Positions 34,867 to 45,885 are shown, counted from the first letter of the stretch. The stretch: 64,000 nucleotides of DNA from Tomocerus qinae (GCA_020055645.1 CM034546.1:25978001-26042000), one strand, 5' to 3'. The notes: a model not told the origin generated them from the letters alone. Numbers and translations: made by a program.

Positions 34867-36938
34867 ATGTTAATGTTTAAAATATGCTGTGAACTTTTAT
34901 TATTTTATTTTACAATCAATTCGTCATCGGCCCAAAAACAAGCAATTGGTGAATGCATTGAAGATTTTAATTTCCTTCCAAAATTTCCTATCGACTGTAC
35001 TGTACATTTCCATGGAAATTCTGACGTGATGGACATTAAGTTTATAGAATATATATCTTCCTACATCAACACCCTACGAATTCTAAATCATTCAATTACT
35101 TTGCAGCTTTCGGAACCGTTATTGAAAAATAGTTCGGAATTAAAGTATTTTAACAAAAAGAATACGTGCGTCCATTTCATTGTGCTTATAATTTCTAACA
35201 CATTGGATAATTTATCTTATCTCATACAAACACATAGCTATATCAATTCTAAATATCAACTGTTTTTGGCAATTCTTTATGAATCGAAAACTAATACGAC
35301 TGCAAATCATTTGCAAGAAGAATTTACAAGCGAGAAATTCACAATTATTCACCCAAGGTTAATAATATATACAAGGAACCTCGAAGCCTGTTCCGTAAAT
35401 TTTGCAATCATTTGCTTTTTGTGTGACGAACAAAAAATAATACCATTTGCATCAAAAAATCAAACTTTTGAAAATATCAATGCAATGGCTTTAAAAATTT
35501 CAAATGAAGGATTAGGCAAACCTGCGTACGCCACTCTTACTGAATATATTCCCAAAAGTGTAAATGATACTTATCAACGATTTTTTGAAGGAGAACTCAG
35601 TATGAGAAAGAATTGGGCATCTACAGAGCCTGATAAAATAGTTTTAGGACTATTGTCAACAAAGATTAATTTTACCATTTCAGAAACGGATTTCCAAAAG
35701 CCCAGACCATCTATCTGCTTTTGGTGCCCAACAAATTTTGGTATTTTAATATTTTATTATTATTATATTAATTTATAGATTATTTTATTTTGTGAAGATA
35801 CAGTTAATGGTTTATGATTTAGTGTGATGATCACCTTCTTGACCTTTATATGAATTTGATATTTATATTTGTAAAGCTATAATAACTTTTCTTATTAAGA
35901 AATTACAATGAATTAAAACTGGTTATTTCTGCAAAATAAATAAAGGAATTTTTTAATTTTTTTTGCATAGGAAATAAACCAAAAGATTTTTTGAAAATGA
36001 AATTTGTAATTCAAGACGTGGACACTAACCATTTTCTGTACTGCAAGTCTCTACTAGTTTCAGACACAGATATTTTCAAACAAGATGTATTAGGACCTTT
36101 TCAGAAATCAGTTTGGATATGCATTACTTTCTTAGCAATAGCTCTGGCCTTGTATCACAAAAGTGTCTGGGATAGTTTAAATGTTTTCTGGGTGATTTTT
36201 GGGGTGGCTACCGTTTACAAAAAGAAATTTTTATTTGGATGGATTTGTTTGATATTAGTACTACTTCAACAATTTTACATGGCCCATTTTACAAGCAAAA
36301 TTATTTCACCCTATGAGCCTGTAAGAATTAAAACAAATGAAGAATTATTTTCTTCTGGATTTCGTGTTGTCGTAGCAACAAAAGAATGTAAATCTGAATT
36401 TATTGACGAATTCAATCTTCAAATGTCAAGAATAAATAAAAACGTCGACGAGATGATTTTCATAGCTCCTGAAAGTTCTCCTCTCACAGACGCTCGTGTT
36501 AGTGCATGGCCAGACCAAGGAGCGTATCGTATAAACGCTTTTTACAGAAGAAGAGCTGTTATCGAAATCCATAATGAACACCCGAATTTAAACTGCGATA
36601 CTGTTCAAGAATATTGGTACTCTGGTTGGTCCACAATTAGTTTTTACTCACATTTGTCTGACCGAATGGCCGAATTGAGCAATATAATATCAGCATCAGG
36701 AATTCGTGACCTTTGGATGGACATTCGTATATCCGGTAATAAACGCTACGTTTATAATATGTCGAAAACAAAAAATAACCGAAGAAAATTGCGATTGTCT
36801 TACAACACTCATCTATTTTCTTTGATTAGGTCATGCGCTAAATTTTATGCCTTTTCCGTTTTAACTTTTATTTTAGAAATCATCTATCGCTTTATAATTT
36901 ATTTAAATCACTTGTATTCGTCCATGCGGATTGCTTAA
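34867..36938 (+). CDS. Ionotropic receptor 2 (divergent IR)
   Basis: Exons 34867-35740 and 35971-36938, intron phase 1 (TTTG/GTATTT; GCATAG/GAAATA), 613 residues. Same order as IR 1: signal peptide (LLLFYFTINSSSA), GECIEDFNFLPKFP, an IHPRLIIYTRNLEACSVNFA core, then M1, pore (DSLNVFWVIFG), M3 (LLQQFYMAHFTSKIISPYEP), S2 lobe and M4. The intron is only 230 bp against about 575 bp in IR 1. The S2-M4 coding stretch is nearly identical to that of IR 1 while the rest has diverged, pointing to gene conversion. No lesion is visible, so this is an apparently functional chemoreceptor. Confidence 0.9.
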
Positions 36939-38213
36939 ATTATATGATAATGTATGCTTAGTAATATTAACTTTAAAGATGTTCACGTATGTATAATACG
37001 AAACTTGTACAAAAATATTTTATGCACTGTACTAATAACAAAAATATTGTATAAGTACATTGTCCATACTTGTATCTATGCATACAATACATTTAAATTA
37101 TTTTATGGTCATAAAATGCAGGAACAAAATCGGCTTTTAGAATTCTTTGGGGTTTTCACAGTGCAATGGATTGATAAGCATCGATACTTTTTCATTTAAT
37201 ATAGTTAAGTTTTGAGAGAATAAAGTTTCGGAAATGAGTATAAATTGCTGTCCAAATGTGTGTAAGCCTGACAAATCTTAATGTTATTAAAAAAACAGTA
37301 CAAACTCAGATCCATATGGCTGTTTCGGGCGTGACTAATGTTATAGCATAAATCAACAGCATCGTTAAAATAATTAGATATTAGTATTATAATATTAGTG
37401 GTCCCAGCATGAGTGACTCGATTTCGAAAGATAGGCATCCAGCATAATCAATCATGTGTATTGGTTTATTTCGAAGTACTTTTAACCCGTAGCGGGCTTA
37501 TTGTTATGCGTTTGCGCATTGCAACAAAAAGTCGCAAAGTCCAAGAGACATGGATGCATGGAATATAAGAATAAATACTTTTATTACATACTGACTAGAT
37601 TTCGGAAGGCATTTTTAGTAACAATGGCTGCTTGAATCAACGCGGGCAAAACTTAAATTTTTCCTACCAACCATACATAGATATATAGGTAGGTAAATTT
37701 TTTCAAGTTTGCGATTATATTATAGATTGTAATACTTGTAGTATATTGTAAATAATGCGATTTTATGATAATGCATTACGTCTGCTAATTGACAATAGCA
37801 CGAATAGAGTTCTGATAAATAAATAAAACAAATTATTTAAATTCAACCGTTTTCGAAAAATACAAAATTGGAGGAGGTATCAGGTATACATTGTATGAAA
37901 ACTGAGTATTTTTATGCTTACGAATATTTGATGGAGAATTACTTGGTGAATGAAGGCAATTCTTTGTAGCAGTCAAATTGCGCGCAAAATTATCCATTTT
38001 ATGAAATTATGGATTAAATTGTAAATTTAAATTTTCAAAAACTAGTTTAAAATTAGCTGCACATCCTTTGCGTTTTTCTGGGATATAAACTGCTAGGAAT
38101 AGGACATTATAGTATGGCCATGGGGCACTATAAAGTGCTTACATGTATACATTATAACTATCATAAGCCTTCCTTGCGGAATTTAAGGTATACGTAAGTT
38201 TAATAGGTATTTA
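36939..38213. other. Intergenic
   Basis: AT-rich, nothing recognised. No open frame has receptor-like or other domain-like content. Confidence 0.4.
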
Positions 38214-38396
38214 AGCCAAGTATCTAGAAATTTGTTCACGGGGGGTGGAATCAAAAATTATACCAAAAATAAGACATATTCGCGCGGAGCGCAAAAAAAT
38301 TGGCAATTTTAGGCCATTTTTTAGAAAAAAATTCTCTTTTTCTCAGATTTAGGGGGCGCTGCGCCCCCCACCCCCTACTAAATACGGCTTGTTTAA
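38214..38396 (+). mobile_element. Short GC-ended mobile repeat, copy 2
   Basis: Relative of 15627-15794: shared layout of AAATTTG near the start, CGCGCGGAGCGC-like core, TTTTTAGAAAAAA, TTTCTCAGATTTAGGGGGCG and CGCCCCCCACCCCCTACT near the end. Ends CAAGTATCTAG and CTAAATACGGCTTG are imperfect inverted repeats. Non-coding. Confidence 0.6.
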
Positions 38397-39660
38397 GGCA
38401 TTATTTTTTTAATTTGATTTATTCGCCATTATAATATCGGAATTGTACTTTTACATCAATGTAAATTTATATTTTACATCGCTGGTTACTTTAAAGATAA
38501 AACCAATAGTAAAACATGCTACTTTTTATTCTTTCTGAATTTAAAACGCTAAAATATTGAAAGGCATTAAGTCATAATATAAATGTATACCAAATATGGT
38601 AAATAGTACAGACAGAATAAAGTCTTTCCCAGAAATCTCTTTTTAACTAAATACATACGTGGTCATTTCAACGAAACAGTTTCATTTACTCAATAAATTG
38701 GTATTTAAAATAATTTATTTCCATTAATACTCCGCTTTTAAGGAAAGAGGATTAAATAAATGGTCTCGGTCTGCTTATTTAATCGCAGGTAAAGGTAATA
38801 ATAATTTTAGTACGACATCCACCAAGAGGATTATCTAGATATATATTTTCTGATGTTCCATTCCAATACATTTGTATCAAAACATATTCAGTCACCATGC
38901 AAATTGCATAAACGAGAAAGTAATTCATTACTACCACCTTAATTATGGTATTGCGTCGCATAAAAATTTCTTGAAGATGCATGGCAAGAAATCCATTTGA
39001 CCTATTTAATCCTCTCATACTGGTATGTATGTTAGTGGGACAGTACGAAAGCTTCCAACACATACTTCGCATAAGAAATTTGATATATGTGTATAAAATT
39101 ATCTAGTCCAATTAGTCCAATTTCAGCAATTATTTTTGTTTTAGTGCTACTCCATCAATAAAACAGTCCATATATGTAATGACGTGTCTTTGTAACCAAA
39201 GACACTTAATTTCAAAGTCTTAATTATTTTTTTGTCAAGGCATATTTAAATTCAATATCTGTAATAGAATTTTTTGTCTGACTCACAAATTGCATAACAT
39301 GAATGGTTGTTGAAACGCCTCTCTGTGTCATTGAGTTCTGAGTAACGTCTATTTTGATAAATTAGTGAAGAAGGTGACGATTGTAGGATTTGTTATGACA
39401 TTTTGGGAAGGTGAAGCTAAAGTAGAATTCAATGTTATCAAATACATATAATTATTATGTGGTCTATATTTGGCTATCCTTTTAGTGTTTCTTCTGCGGT
39501 TGTCAAGTTCACATGATTTAATCTTAATGATAGTGTAGCAGTGAATCAGATTACTATTAAGTAACCAGAATATATAGCCATATCTATATACTACATATTA
39601 TACACTACAAAAGTGATATTACGTTGAAAAAGTGCAGAGAACATATACCACGGACCTGAA
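38397..39660. other. Intergenic; possible membrane-protein exon 38779-39072 (minus)
   Basis: Mostly AT-rich. On the minus strand 38779-39072 is open for 97 codons. It encodes a hydrophobic stretch (VVVMNYFLVYAICMVTEYVL) after LQEIFMRRNTI, like a single exon of a multi-pass protein. There is no clear splice partner and I cannot name it, so it is not called as a gene. Confidence 0.3.
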
Positions 39661-39800
39661 ATGTCAAAAGTTCCCAATCTTTACGAATTTGTATTATTCT
39701 ATTTCACAAATCAAAATTTAATCAATCCGTTATTTGCGCAAAAACAATCAAATGGTGAATGCATTGAAGATTTCAATTTTCTTCCAAAATTTCCTATTGA

Positions 39801-39804
39801 GTGT
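39801..39804. repeat. Target-site duplication, left (GTGT)
   Basis: GTGT immediately before the 5' LTR; its partner follows the 3' LTR at 46223-46226. Four-base duplication is the usual length for Ty3/gypsy integrases. Confidence 0.9.
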
Positions 39805-40141
39805 TGTTAGGTTTAGACTTGACGTCCCAAAAGGACGGACATGGAAATCTATCGATAGCTAGAGAATTTGGAATGAATGACCTACGATCGAATGAATGAG
39901 CTTAGATGTTAATTAGAAGTTAAGCTAGACTCTAGTTAGAATAAGAATCTAGACAGAGAGAGTCTGATTGGAGACAGAGCAAGCTGGTCAGAAAGTTGGT
40001 CTGTCCTGGAACTCAGAAATACGAAATAAATCTTCACTCTTTAACCTCTAACAGCCAAGCATAATTCTGAGATTATTAACTTTCATCTTTTCCATACCCG
40101 TACCATTGGCAAAGGCATCCACGGAAACCACCACCATAACA
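39805..40141 (+). repeat. 5' LTR
   Basis: 337 bp, TGTTAG...ATAACA with 5-bp inverted termini. Contains AATAAA (in ACGAAATAAATCTTC, about 40020) as a likely poly(A) signal. The first six bases introduce the stop codon that truncates IR 3. Confidence 0.95.
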
Positions 40142-40143
40142 AT

Positions 40144-40161
40144 TGGTGGAGATGACAAACC
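40144..40161 (+). promoter_or_regulatory. Primer-binding site
   Basis: TGGTGGAGATGACAAACC begins 2 bp after the LTR, as expected for a tRNA 3'-end complement (TGG pairs with the CCA end). I cannot assign the tRNA with confidence. Confidence 0.6.
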
Positions 40162-40196
40162 CGAAATTTTGACAATTTGAAAGATAAATTTCATTT

Positions 40197-41669
40197 ATGA
40201 GTGAAGAAAGACGTAGTTCCAGAGTTGCGAAGAAAAATCCCGAATTCCCCCAAGGACTAGAATCTGAGAGAAAATTGCGGAAACAACAAAAGCTTGAAAC
40301 AGAAGCCGAGACTCGACAACCAGAAAATTCAGCTGAGTGTTCATCTACTGAAACTGAAACAATTGAAACTGTTGAAATTGATCAAATTCTAGAACCGGAA
40401 GATATTTTGAATGATAGTAAATACTTTCATAGTACTTTTGAACAGACCCTGAATGAACTTTCGAGATTTATAGCCAGAAGAAGAGCTTTAGTGATTCCAC
40501 AGCCTGAGTTTGTTTTGAATTGTGATATTTTAGACCGACATTACATTTTACATTTTGTGCTCCCTCAATTTGTAGACACTTTTGACGACTATTGTGCTCC
40601 TCAACCTACAATTGTAATTCAAAACCGAAAACGTACACGTACACGCACTACGATGGATGCCCGAATGCCTATTTACCAAGGTCCGTTGAAGAAGACGGCA
40701 TTGAAATATTACATCACTCGTTTTGAAACATGGGCAGCACAACGACATTTAGGAGAACCAGCGAAGAAACGGCATTTGCAGCTAGCAATTCCAAATGAAA
40801 TTGCCCAACAGTGGTTTACCATCAACGCAGCTGATATTGCCGACAACACGATTTCTTGGGATGTCTACTCCCAGAATTTCCAGAAAAATTGTCCGATGGA
40901 AATGGATGAACATAATATGACAGTGTTCGAGATATTGAATATCAAACAACGTCCTGATGAAAAAGCATCAATTTTTCTTCAACTCATCCGTTACTACTTG
41001 ACTGAACACTGGCCTACCTTAGTTGAATCTGCAGTAGTTGAAGGTATGGTGAAAAATTTGGCAGTTAATCTACGAACATACATCCAAGTAAGAGGTGTTC
41101 CAGCTACATATTCTGCTCTTGTCGACATGGTATTATTATACGAAGCTCAAAATTGTACCACTCAACCTGACCGAGATGTAACCCAAAGTGCAGCAGCTAC
41201 AACAGCAGCAGTGACAAAACCCGTGGAATCTCCAGATGTTACTGAATTGAAAACTAAAGTGGCTGAAATGGAAAATCAGTTGAAATTATTGAAAGTGAAC
41301 GCTGAATCTATTGAGAAAAATCCTGCACGTTCTACAGCAAACCCCAGACGTGGACAAGGAAGTTCCCAAAGAGGAAGACAATTCAACAAGGCAAATGTTG
41401 AATGCTATAAATGTGGTCGCTATGGACATTATTCATATGAGTGCTACTCACAAACCGTACGCCGTGGTCGTGGAAGAGGAAACAGACGTAGCGGTTATCG
41501 CCGAGAATACCGCAGAACCCGAGATTATGATGATGACTCCCGTGACTATGATCGTTCATACGAAGACCGACGTCGTGGATCACCCCGCCGTCGAGATGAT
41601 GAAGAAAGAGACCAAGAACAGCCGAGTACTAGCCGTGACATGGGAAACTCCAAGCGAAGGACGAATTGA
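40197..41669 (+). CDS. gag: Gag polyprotein of the Ty3/gypsy element
   Basis: 490 residues. An acidic, Glu-rich N-terminus (1-75) leads to a capsid-like retrotransposon gag region (about 165-320: TALKYYITRFETWAAQRH, WFTINAADI, FEILNIKQRPDEKASIFL). A short coiled coil (about 345-372), one CCHC zinc knuckle (CYKCGRYGHYSYEC, 403-416) and an Arg/Gly/Tyr/Asp-rich RNA-binding tail follow. It packages the element RNA into virus-like particles. The stop codon at 41667 lies in the loop of a hairpin that forms part of the gag-pol recoding signal. No lesion. Confidence 0.95.
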   Translation: MSEERRSSRVAKKNPEFPQGLESERKLRKQQKLETEAETRQPENSAECSSTETETIETVEIDQILEPEDILNDSKYFHSTFEQTLNELSRFIARRRALVIPQPEFVLNCDILDRHYILHFVLPQFVDTFDDYCAPQPTIVIQNRKRTRTRTTMDARMPIYQGPLKKTALKYYITRFETWAAQRHLGEPAKKRHLQLAIPNEIAQQWFTINAADIADNTISWDVYSQNFQKNCPMEMDEHNMTVFEILNIKQRPDEKASIFLQLIRYYLTEHWPTLVESAVVEGMVKNLAVNLRTYIQVRGVPATYSALVDMVLLYEAQNCTTQPDRDVTQSAAATTAAVTKPVESPDVTELKTKVAEMENQLKLLKVNAESIEKNPARSTANPRRGQGSSQRGRQFNKANVECYKCGRYGHYSYECYSQTVRRGRGRGNRRSGYRREYRRTRDYDDDSRDYDRSYEDRRRGSPRRRDDEERDQEQPSTSRDMGNSKRRTN

Positions 41670-44600
41670 TTCGTCCATGTCAAGAAATTACTACAACACC
41701 AACTAATCCCTCGTCAACTCCAGTTTCTATTACTATCCCAAATATTTATATTACTTCAAGTGACATGAATGGACCCTTAACAATTCGAATGAAAATAAAT
41801 GAAAATTGGTGTACTGCAACAATTGATCCCGGTGCAGCAGCTTCCTTAATTTCAGAAAAATTATCAACTGGACTAACTGTGCATAAAAATGATTCTATTA
41901 AACTTTCCGGAATTGGTGGTCATTCCCTACTTGATTGTGGATTCGTCGTTCCTACTTTACAAATTGGAAGTGGATGTGTTAAGTATCCTTTTATTTTGAC
42001 TCAAATTCCTTTTGATTGTTTACTTGGACAAGATTTCATTGAGCAATTTAAATTTGACATTCTAAACTCCAAAGGTTATATGCAAGCTCCAGGTTTTGGC
42101 AAAATTAAATTCACCAGTGCACGATTGAATTATATTAACTCTGTTCCTGAATCTGTGAAAAGAGAAGTTTTATCACATTCTTCAATACCTATTCGTCAAA
42201 TTTCTGCTGAGATGACTGATGATTCGATTTCATGTAACCCTCCTATAGTATTGCCAACTGAAAATAAATTCCAAATCATGTACGTCCGTGCAACAACAAA
42301 ATGTGTCATTCCGCCCCGGACTACTATGTATATACCTGTGGAAACTATGAACCTACCCCATGGACTCGATGCAATAGTAGAAAAGAATCACAGACTATAC
42401 AAGACGAATAAAATTCTTACACCAGCAGCAATTATGAATACCGAAACGAAATTAATTCCTGTTATTAATCCCACATCCAGAAAAGCAGTAATATCTACAT
42501 ACACTCGAATTGGAAAGTTGACATTTCATCAGAAACCAAATACTGAGTTAGTGACTCCTACCGATAAAGAAAAAGCAACCTTTGATGTCAATCCAGAAAT
42601 CAGTGGAGAAGATCGATATAAAATTGAAACACTTCTGACTAAATATTCCGATATATTTCAACTAGACGGGAAGAAAATTGGCAGAACTACCCGAGTTGAG
42701 TGTGAAATTGATACAGGTGACACTCCTCCCATAAAGCAAAGACCTTTCTTACATTCTGATGCCCATCATCGAATAATTCAACAGCATGTCAATGAGATGC
42801 TTGACCGTGACATCATTGAACCATCAGACAGTGAATGGTCAAGTCCTTGCTTTTTAGTACCAAAATATGACAGTGATGGAAACCAGACCGGTTTACGTTT
42901 TGTTATTGATCTCCGAGCAGTTAATTTGCATTGTCGCAAAATGTGCTTTCCCTTACCCAGAATTGAAGACGTTTTACATCGATTACGTAATTGCAAATAT
43001 TTTTCGAAACTAGATCTTGCTAGTGGATATTGGCAAATCCTGATGAACACGCTATCTAAGCCAAAAACGTCATTTGTGACTCGAGACGGACAGTACCAGT
43101 TCAAAGTTATGCCATTTGGGTTGGCAAATGGTCCAGCTTATTTTTGCAGACTTATGGATGTCGTACTATCTGGATTACGCTACGATGTTTGTTTGTGCTA
43201 CCTTGATGACATTGTGGTATTTTCTGACACAGTTGATAATCATCTAATCAACTTAGAAAAAGTATTTGCTCGTATTCGTCAAGAGAATCTAGTATTCCTC
43301 CCTAAAAAGTGTCATTTCTTGTACAGTGAACTGAAAATACTTGGTTTTGTTGTCAACTCCGAAGGAATACGATTGAACACAGCACAGACTGATGCTATTA
43401 CTAAGATGAGACCCCCAACTAATACTAAAGAGACTAGACAGATACTTGGTTTGTTTTCTTATTTTCGAAAATTCATAAAAGACTTTGCATTACTAGCAGC
43501 ACCCATTCAAAAATTATTACGAAACAATATTGAATTTAATTGGGGACCAGATCAAAGAGATGCCTATTTAAAATTAAAGAACGCGTTAACTACAGCTCCA
43601 GTTTTAGCAATGTTTGATCCCGAGAAGGAAACTCATCTGAAAGTTGATGCCTCACACCAAGGTCTTGGAGCAGTTCTGATTCAAATTCATGATTCTGAAG
43701 AACGAGCCGTTGCTTACATCAGCCGTGGTCTAAACAAACACGAGAAAAATTACGGAATCACGGAATTGGAATTATGTGGCCTATCATGGGCTTTAGACCG
43801 ATTGCGTTACTACTTGCTTGGTATTCCAATCAAAATTTTTACCGATCATCATGCATTGTGTTGGCTTTTGCACAATAAGAAGAAATCAGTTCCTCCGAAG
43901 TTTTCGAGAATGCTAGTATCCTTATCCGAGTTTACCATAGAAGGAATATTTCATGTATCCGGTAGAAAACATCTTGTTCCAGATTGTCTTTCCAGATTTC
44001 CTACAAGTGAGTTTAACCCTAAGATTGACCGATTGAGAGAACTACCACTTCTCCAGGTGACAACTATTTCAATTCGTGGTTTACAACAAGAAGACGATGA
44101 GGTACAAAATATTCGTGAATTAATGTTGACTAATCCAAATCACAAGCATGCTAAGAAATTTAATCTGGTAAATAATATTTTATATTATTATGATAGTAAT
44201 ACCAATTCTGATATTATATTTGTTCCTATGAAGTTACGCTCTATAATATTGAATGAATGTCATGATAATGCGTTAACTGGATCTCATTTAGGATTTACAA
44301 AAACTTTAGAAAAGATACGATTAAGATATTATTGGCCTAATTTACGTAAAACAGTTAAATCTTATGTATTGTCTTGTCATTCTTGTCAGACTAGAAAAAT
44401 ACCTAGAAGTAAAAGACCAGGTTTATTGCATACATTTCCTGTAACTGAAAATGCCTTTCAAAGAGTTCAGATAGATGTAATGGGACCATTCCCACGTAGC
44501 AGCCAAGGTAATAAATATGTAATAACAGCAGTAGACTATTTAACAAAGTGGATAGAAGCAAAGGCAGTCAAAGAAGCTACTACAGAATCTATAGCTAAAT

Positions 44601-45457
44601 TTTTGATTGAACAACTTATTTGTAGACATGGATGTCCTAAGTATTTGCAATCTGATCGCGGAACTATATTTCTTAATGAACTTTTTGAGTATATTACAAA
44701 GTTTTTAGGAATTAAGCATCAATTTAGTACAGCTTTTCACCCAGAATCCCAAGGTGTAGTTGAAAGAAGTCATTCTACTTTGACTGATTGTATTTCTATT
44801 TATACTTCGAAGAGTCAAAAAGATTGGGATTTATTTTTGAACCATATTGTTTTTGCTATAAATACTAGTATACATGCAACTACCCAATATTGTCCATTTT
44901 TCCTATTATATGGTAGAGAAGCAATCCTGCCTGTAGAAGCTAACATTTCTGATCATAAATATGTATCATTAGAAGAAATAATTAACCGTGTTCAAAATGC
45001 TAGGTTAATTGCAGCTCAAAGAATTCACGATGTGCATAGTAAGACAGCAGACAGAGTCAATTTGCACAGACGACACGTTGAATATAAAATTGGTGACAAA
45101 GTATTGATACGTAAATACGTTAAGCAGAAAGGTAAAAGTTCAAAACTTTTTCAACACTACTATGGTCCATATAAGATTATAGCTAAGAAATCTGATGTTA
45201 ATTATGTAGTAGAACATAAACGTAGAAACAAAATTGTTAGAGACACAGTTCATGTTGATAAGTTAAAACTATATAATGAGAGACTTCCTGAATCTACTTC
45301 TACTAATACTGATGTTGATTTACATGATGTTTATGTTAATCCTAATTCTAGCATTGATAATGGTGAAGTTGAACCTAGATATAATTTGAGACGACGAAAT
45401 GTATATTTCTTATATTCTTTGATGATAATGATTACTGGCATATTGTTGAATGTATAA
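41639..45457 (+). CDS. pol: Pol polyprotein, expressed by -1 frameshift
   Basis: The frame opens after TGA at 41636-41638 and overlaps the end of gag by about 30 nt in the -1 frame. It has no ATG near its start, so frameshifting from gag is the likely route. Numbering from 41666: aspartic protease with active site DPGA (about 54) and LLGQDF; reverse transcriptase with RFVIDLRAVN, SKLDLASGYWQI, MPFGL and YLDDIVVF (about 512); RNase H with KVDASHQGLGAV and TDHHAL. The integrase has an HHCC finger (H-x-H ... CHSCQ), a catalytic D-D-E (IDVMGP, LQSDRG, HPESQGVVE) and a GPY/F-type module (YYGPYKI). The domain order defines Ty3/gypsy (Metaviridae); no chromodomain is seen. The protease has Pro where Thr or Ser is usual. 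Otherwise complete and apparently functional. Confidence 0.95.
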   Translation, partial: HGKLQAKDELIRPCQEITTTPTNPSSTPVSITIPNIYITSSDMNGPLTIRMKINENWCTATIDPGAAASLISEKLSTGLTVHKNDSIKLSGIGGHSLLDCGFVVPTLQIGSGCVKYPFILTQIPFDCLLGQDFIEQFKFDILNSKGYMQAPGFGKIKFTSARLNYINSVPESVKREVLSHSSIPIRQISAEMTDDSISCNPPIVLPTENKFQIMYVRATTKCVIPPRTTMYIPVETMNLPHGLDAIVEKNHRLYKTNKILTPAAIMNTETKLIPVINPTSRKAVISTYTRIGKLTFHQKPNTELVTPTDKEKATFDVNPEISGEDRYKIETLLTKYSDIFQLDGKKIGRTTRVECEIDTGDTPPIKQRPFLHSDAHHRIIQQHVNEMLDRDIIEPSDSEWSSPCFLVPKYDSDGNQTGLRFVIDLRAVNLHCRKMCFPLPRIEDVLHRLRNCKYFSKLDLASGYWQILMNTLSKPKTSFVTRDGQYQFKVMPFGLANGPAYFCRLMDVVLSGLRYDVCLCYLDDIVVFSDTVDNHLINLEKVFARIRQENLVFLPKKCHFLYSELKILGFVVNSEGIRLNTAQTDAITKMRPPTNTKETRQILGLFSYFRKFIKDFALLAAPIQKLLRNNIEFNWGPDQRDAYLKLKNALTTAPVLAMFDPEKETHLKVDASHQGLGAVLIQIHDSEERAVAYISRGLNKHEKNYGITELELCGLSWALDRLRYYLLGIPIKIFTDHHALCWLLHNKKKSVPPKFSRMLVSLSEFTIEGIFHVSGRKHLVPDCLSRFPTSEFNPKIDRLRELPLLQVTTISIRGLQQEDDEVQNIRELMLTNPNHKHAKKFNLVNNILYYYDSNTNSDIIFVPMKLRSIILNECHDNALTGSHLGFTKTLEKIRLRYYWPNLRKTVKSYVLSCHSCQTRKIPRSKRPGLLHTFPVTENAFQRVQIDVMGPFPRSSQGNKYVITAVDYLTKWIEAKAVKEATTESIAKFLIEQLICRHGCPKYLQSDRGTIFLNELFEYITKFLGIKHQFSTAFHPESQGVVERSHSTLTDCISIYTSKSQKDWDLFLNHIVFAINTSIHATTQYCPFFLLYGREAILPVEANISDHKYVSLEEIINRVQNARLIAAQRIHDVHSKTADRVNLHRRHVEYKIGDKVLIRKYVKQKGKSSKLFQHYYGPYKIIAKKSDVNYVVEHKRRNKIVRDTVHVDKLKLYNERLPESTSTNTDVDLHDVYVNPNSSIDNGEVEPRYNLRRRNVYFLYSLMIMITGILLNV
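41642..41676 (+). promoter_or_regulatory. Programmed -1 ribosomal frameshift signal
   Basis: The heptamer G GGA AAC (41642-41648) is in exact X XXY YYZ register with gag codons (ATG GGA AAC). It is followed after a 10-nt spacer by a perfect 7-bp hairpin, GGACGAA-TTGA-TTCGTCC (41659-41676). The gag stop codon sits in its loop. The heptamer falls inside the short window where the pol frame is open before gag ends. Confidence 0.85.
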
Positions 45458-45602
45458 GCTAAAAGACTTTGAATGTAAATGCTTGAAATATGAATGTAAT
45501 GTGAAATGCTATGATTTATAACAAATGTTGAAGACTGTATTTGTATAATGAAAAGATTTTTGTGACTATGTATGAAATGATGTTATGATAATGTTTGTAA
45601 TC

Positions 45603-45731
45603 CGACTGCGAGTCGTTGGGCTGCGTGCCAATGATGTTAATTGAATGTTATATGTTGAATTTTGTCCCGACTGCGAGTCGAAGAGCTGAGTGCTAATTGA
45701 AATATTGTCTTGTTAATCCGACTGCGAGTCG
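45603..45731 (+). repeat. Three CGACTGCGAGTCG stem-loops
   Basis: Identical 13-mers at 45603-45615, 45668-45680 and 45719-45731, each able to form a 5-bp stem with a GCG loop. Each is preceded by C and followed by a short G/C-rich tail (GTTGGGCT, AAGAGCT, TAGAACT). They occupy the non-coding gap between pol and the 3' LTR of the retrotransposon. A role in RNA packaging, export, transcription or insulation is possible but unproven. Confidence 0.8.
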
Positions 45732-45862
45732 TAGAACTTCATGGTAATGATTATGTTAAGTTTAGTAATGTATTGTAATTAGTTTGTAGTCTAGAATTAT
45801 TTTATTAGTTAAGATTATTCCTAGTTATCCATAGATTTTAGATTTTGAATGTCCAGGTGGAC

Positions 45863-45885
45863 AACGGCTTGAAGCCGAGGGGTAT
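45863..45885 (+). promoter_or_regulatory. Polypurine-tract region
   Basis: CGGCTTGAAGCCG palindrome followed by AGGGG and TAT just before the 3' LTR. GAGGGG is the only purine run here, so it is the likely plus-strand primer, though short. Confidence 0.5.

Noticed and set aside
38779-39072. Hydrophobic 97-codon minus-strand frame as a chemoreceptor exon
   Set aside because: No family signature and no splice partners; noted only in the intergenic entry.
45458-45885. Envelope-like gene after pol
   Set aside because: Only about 430 bp of non-coding, stem-loop-bearing sequence; no open frame of useful size.
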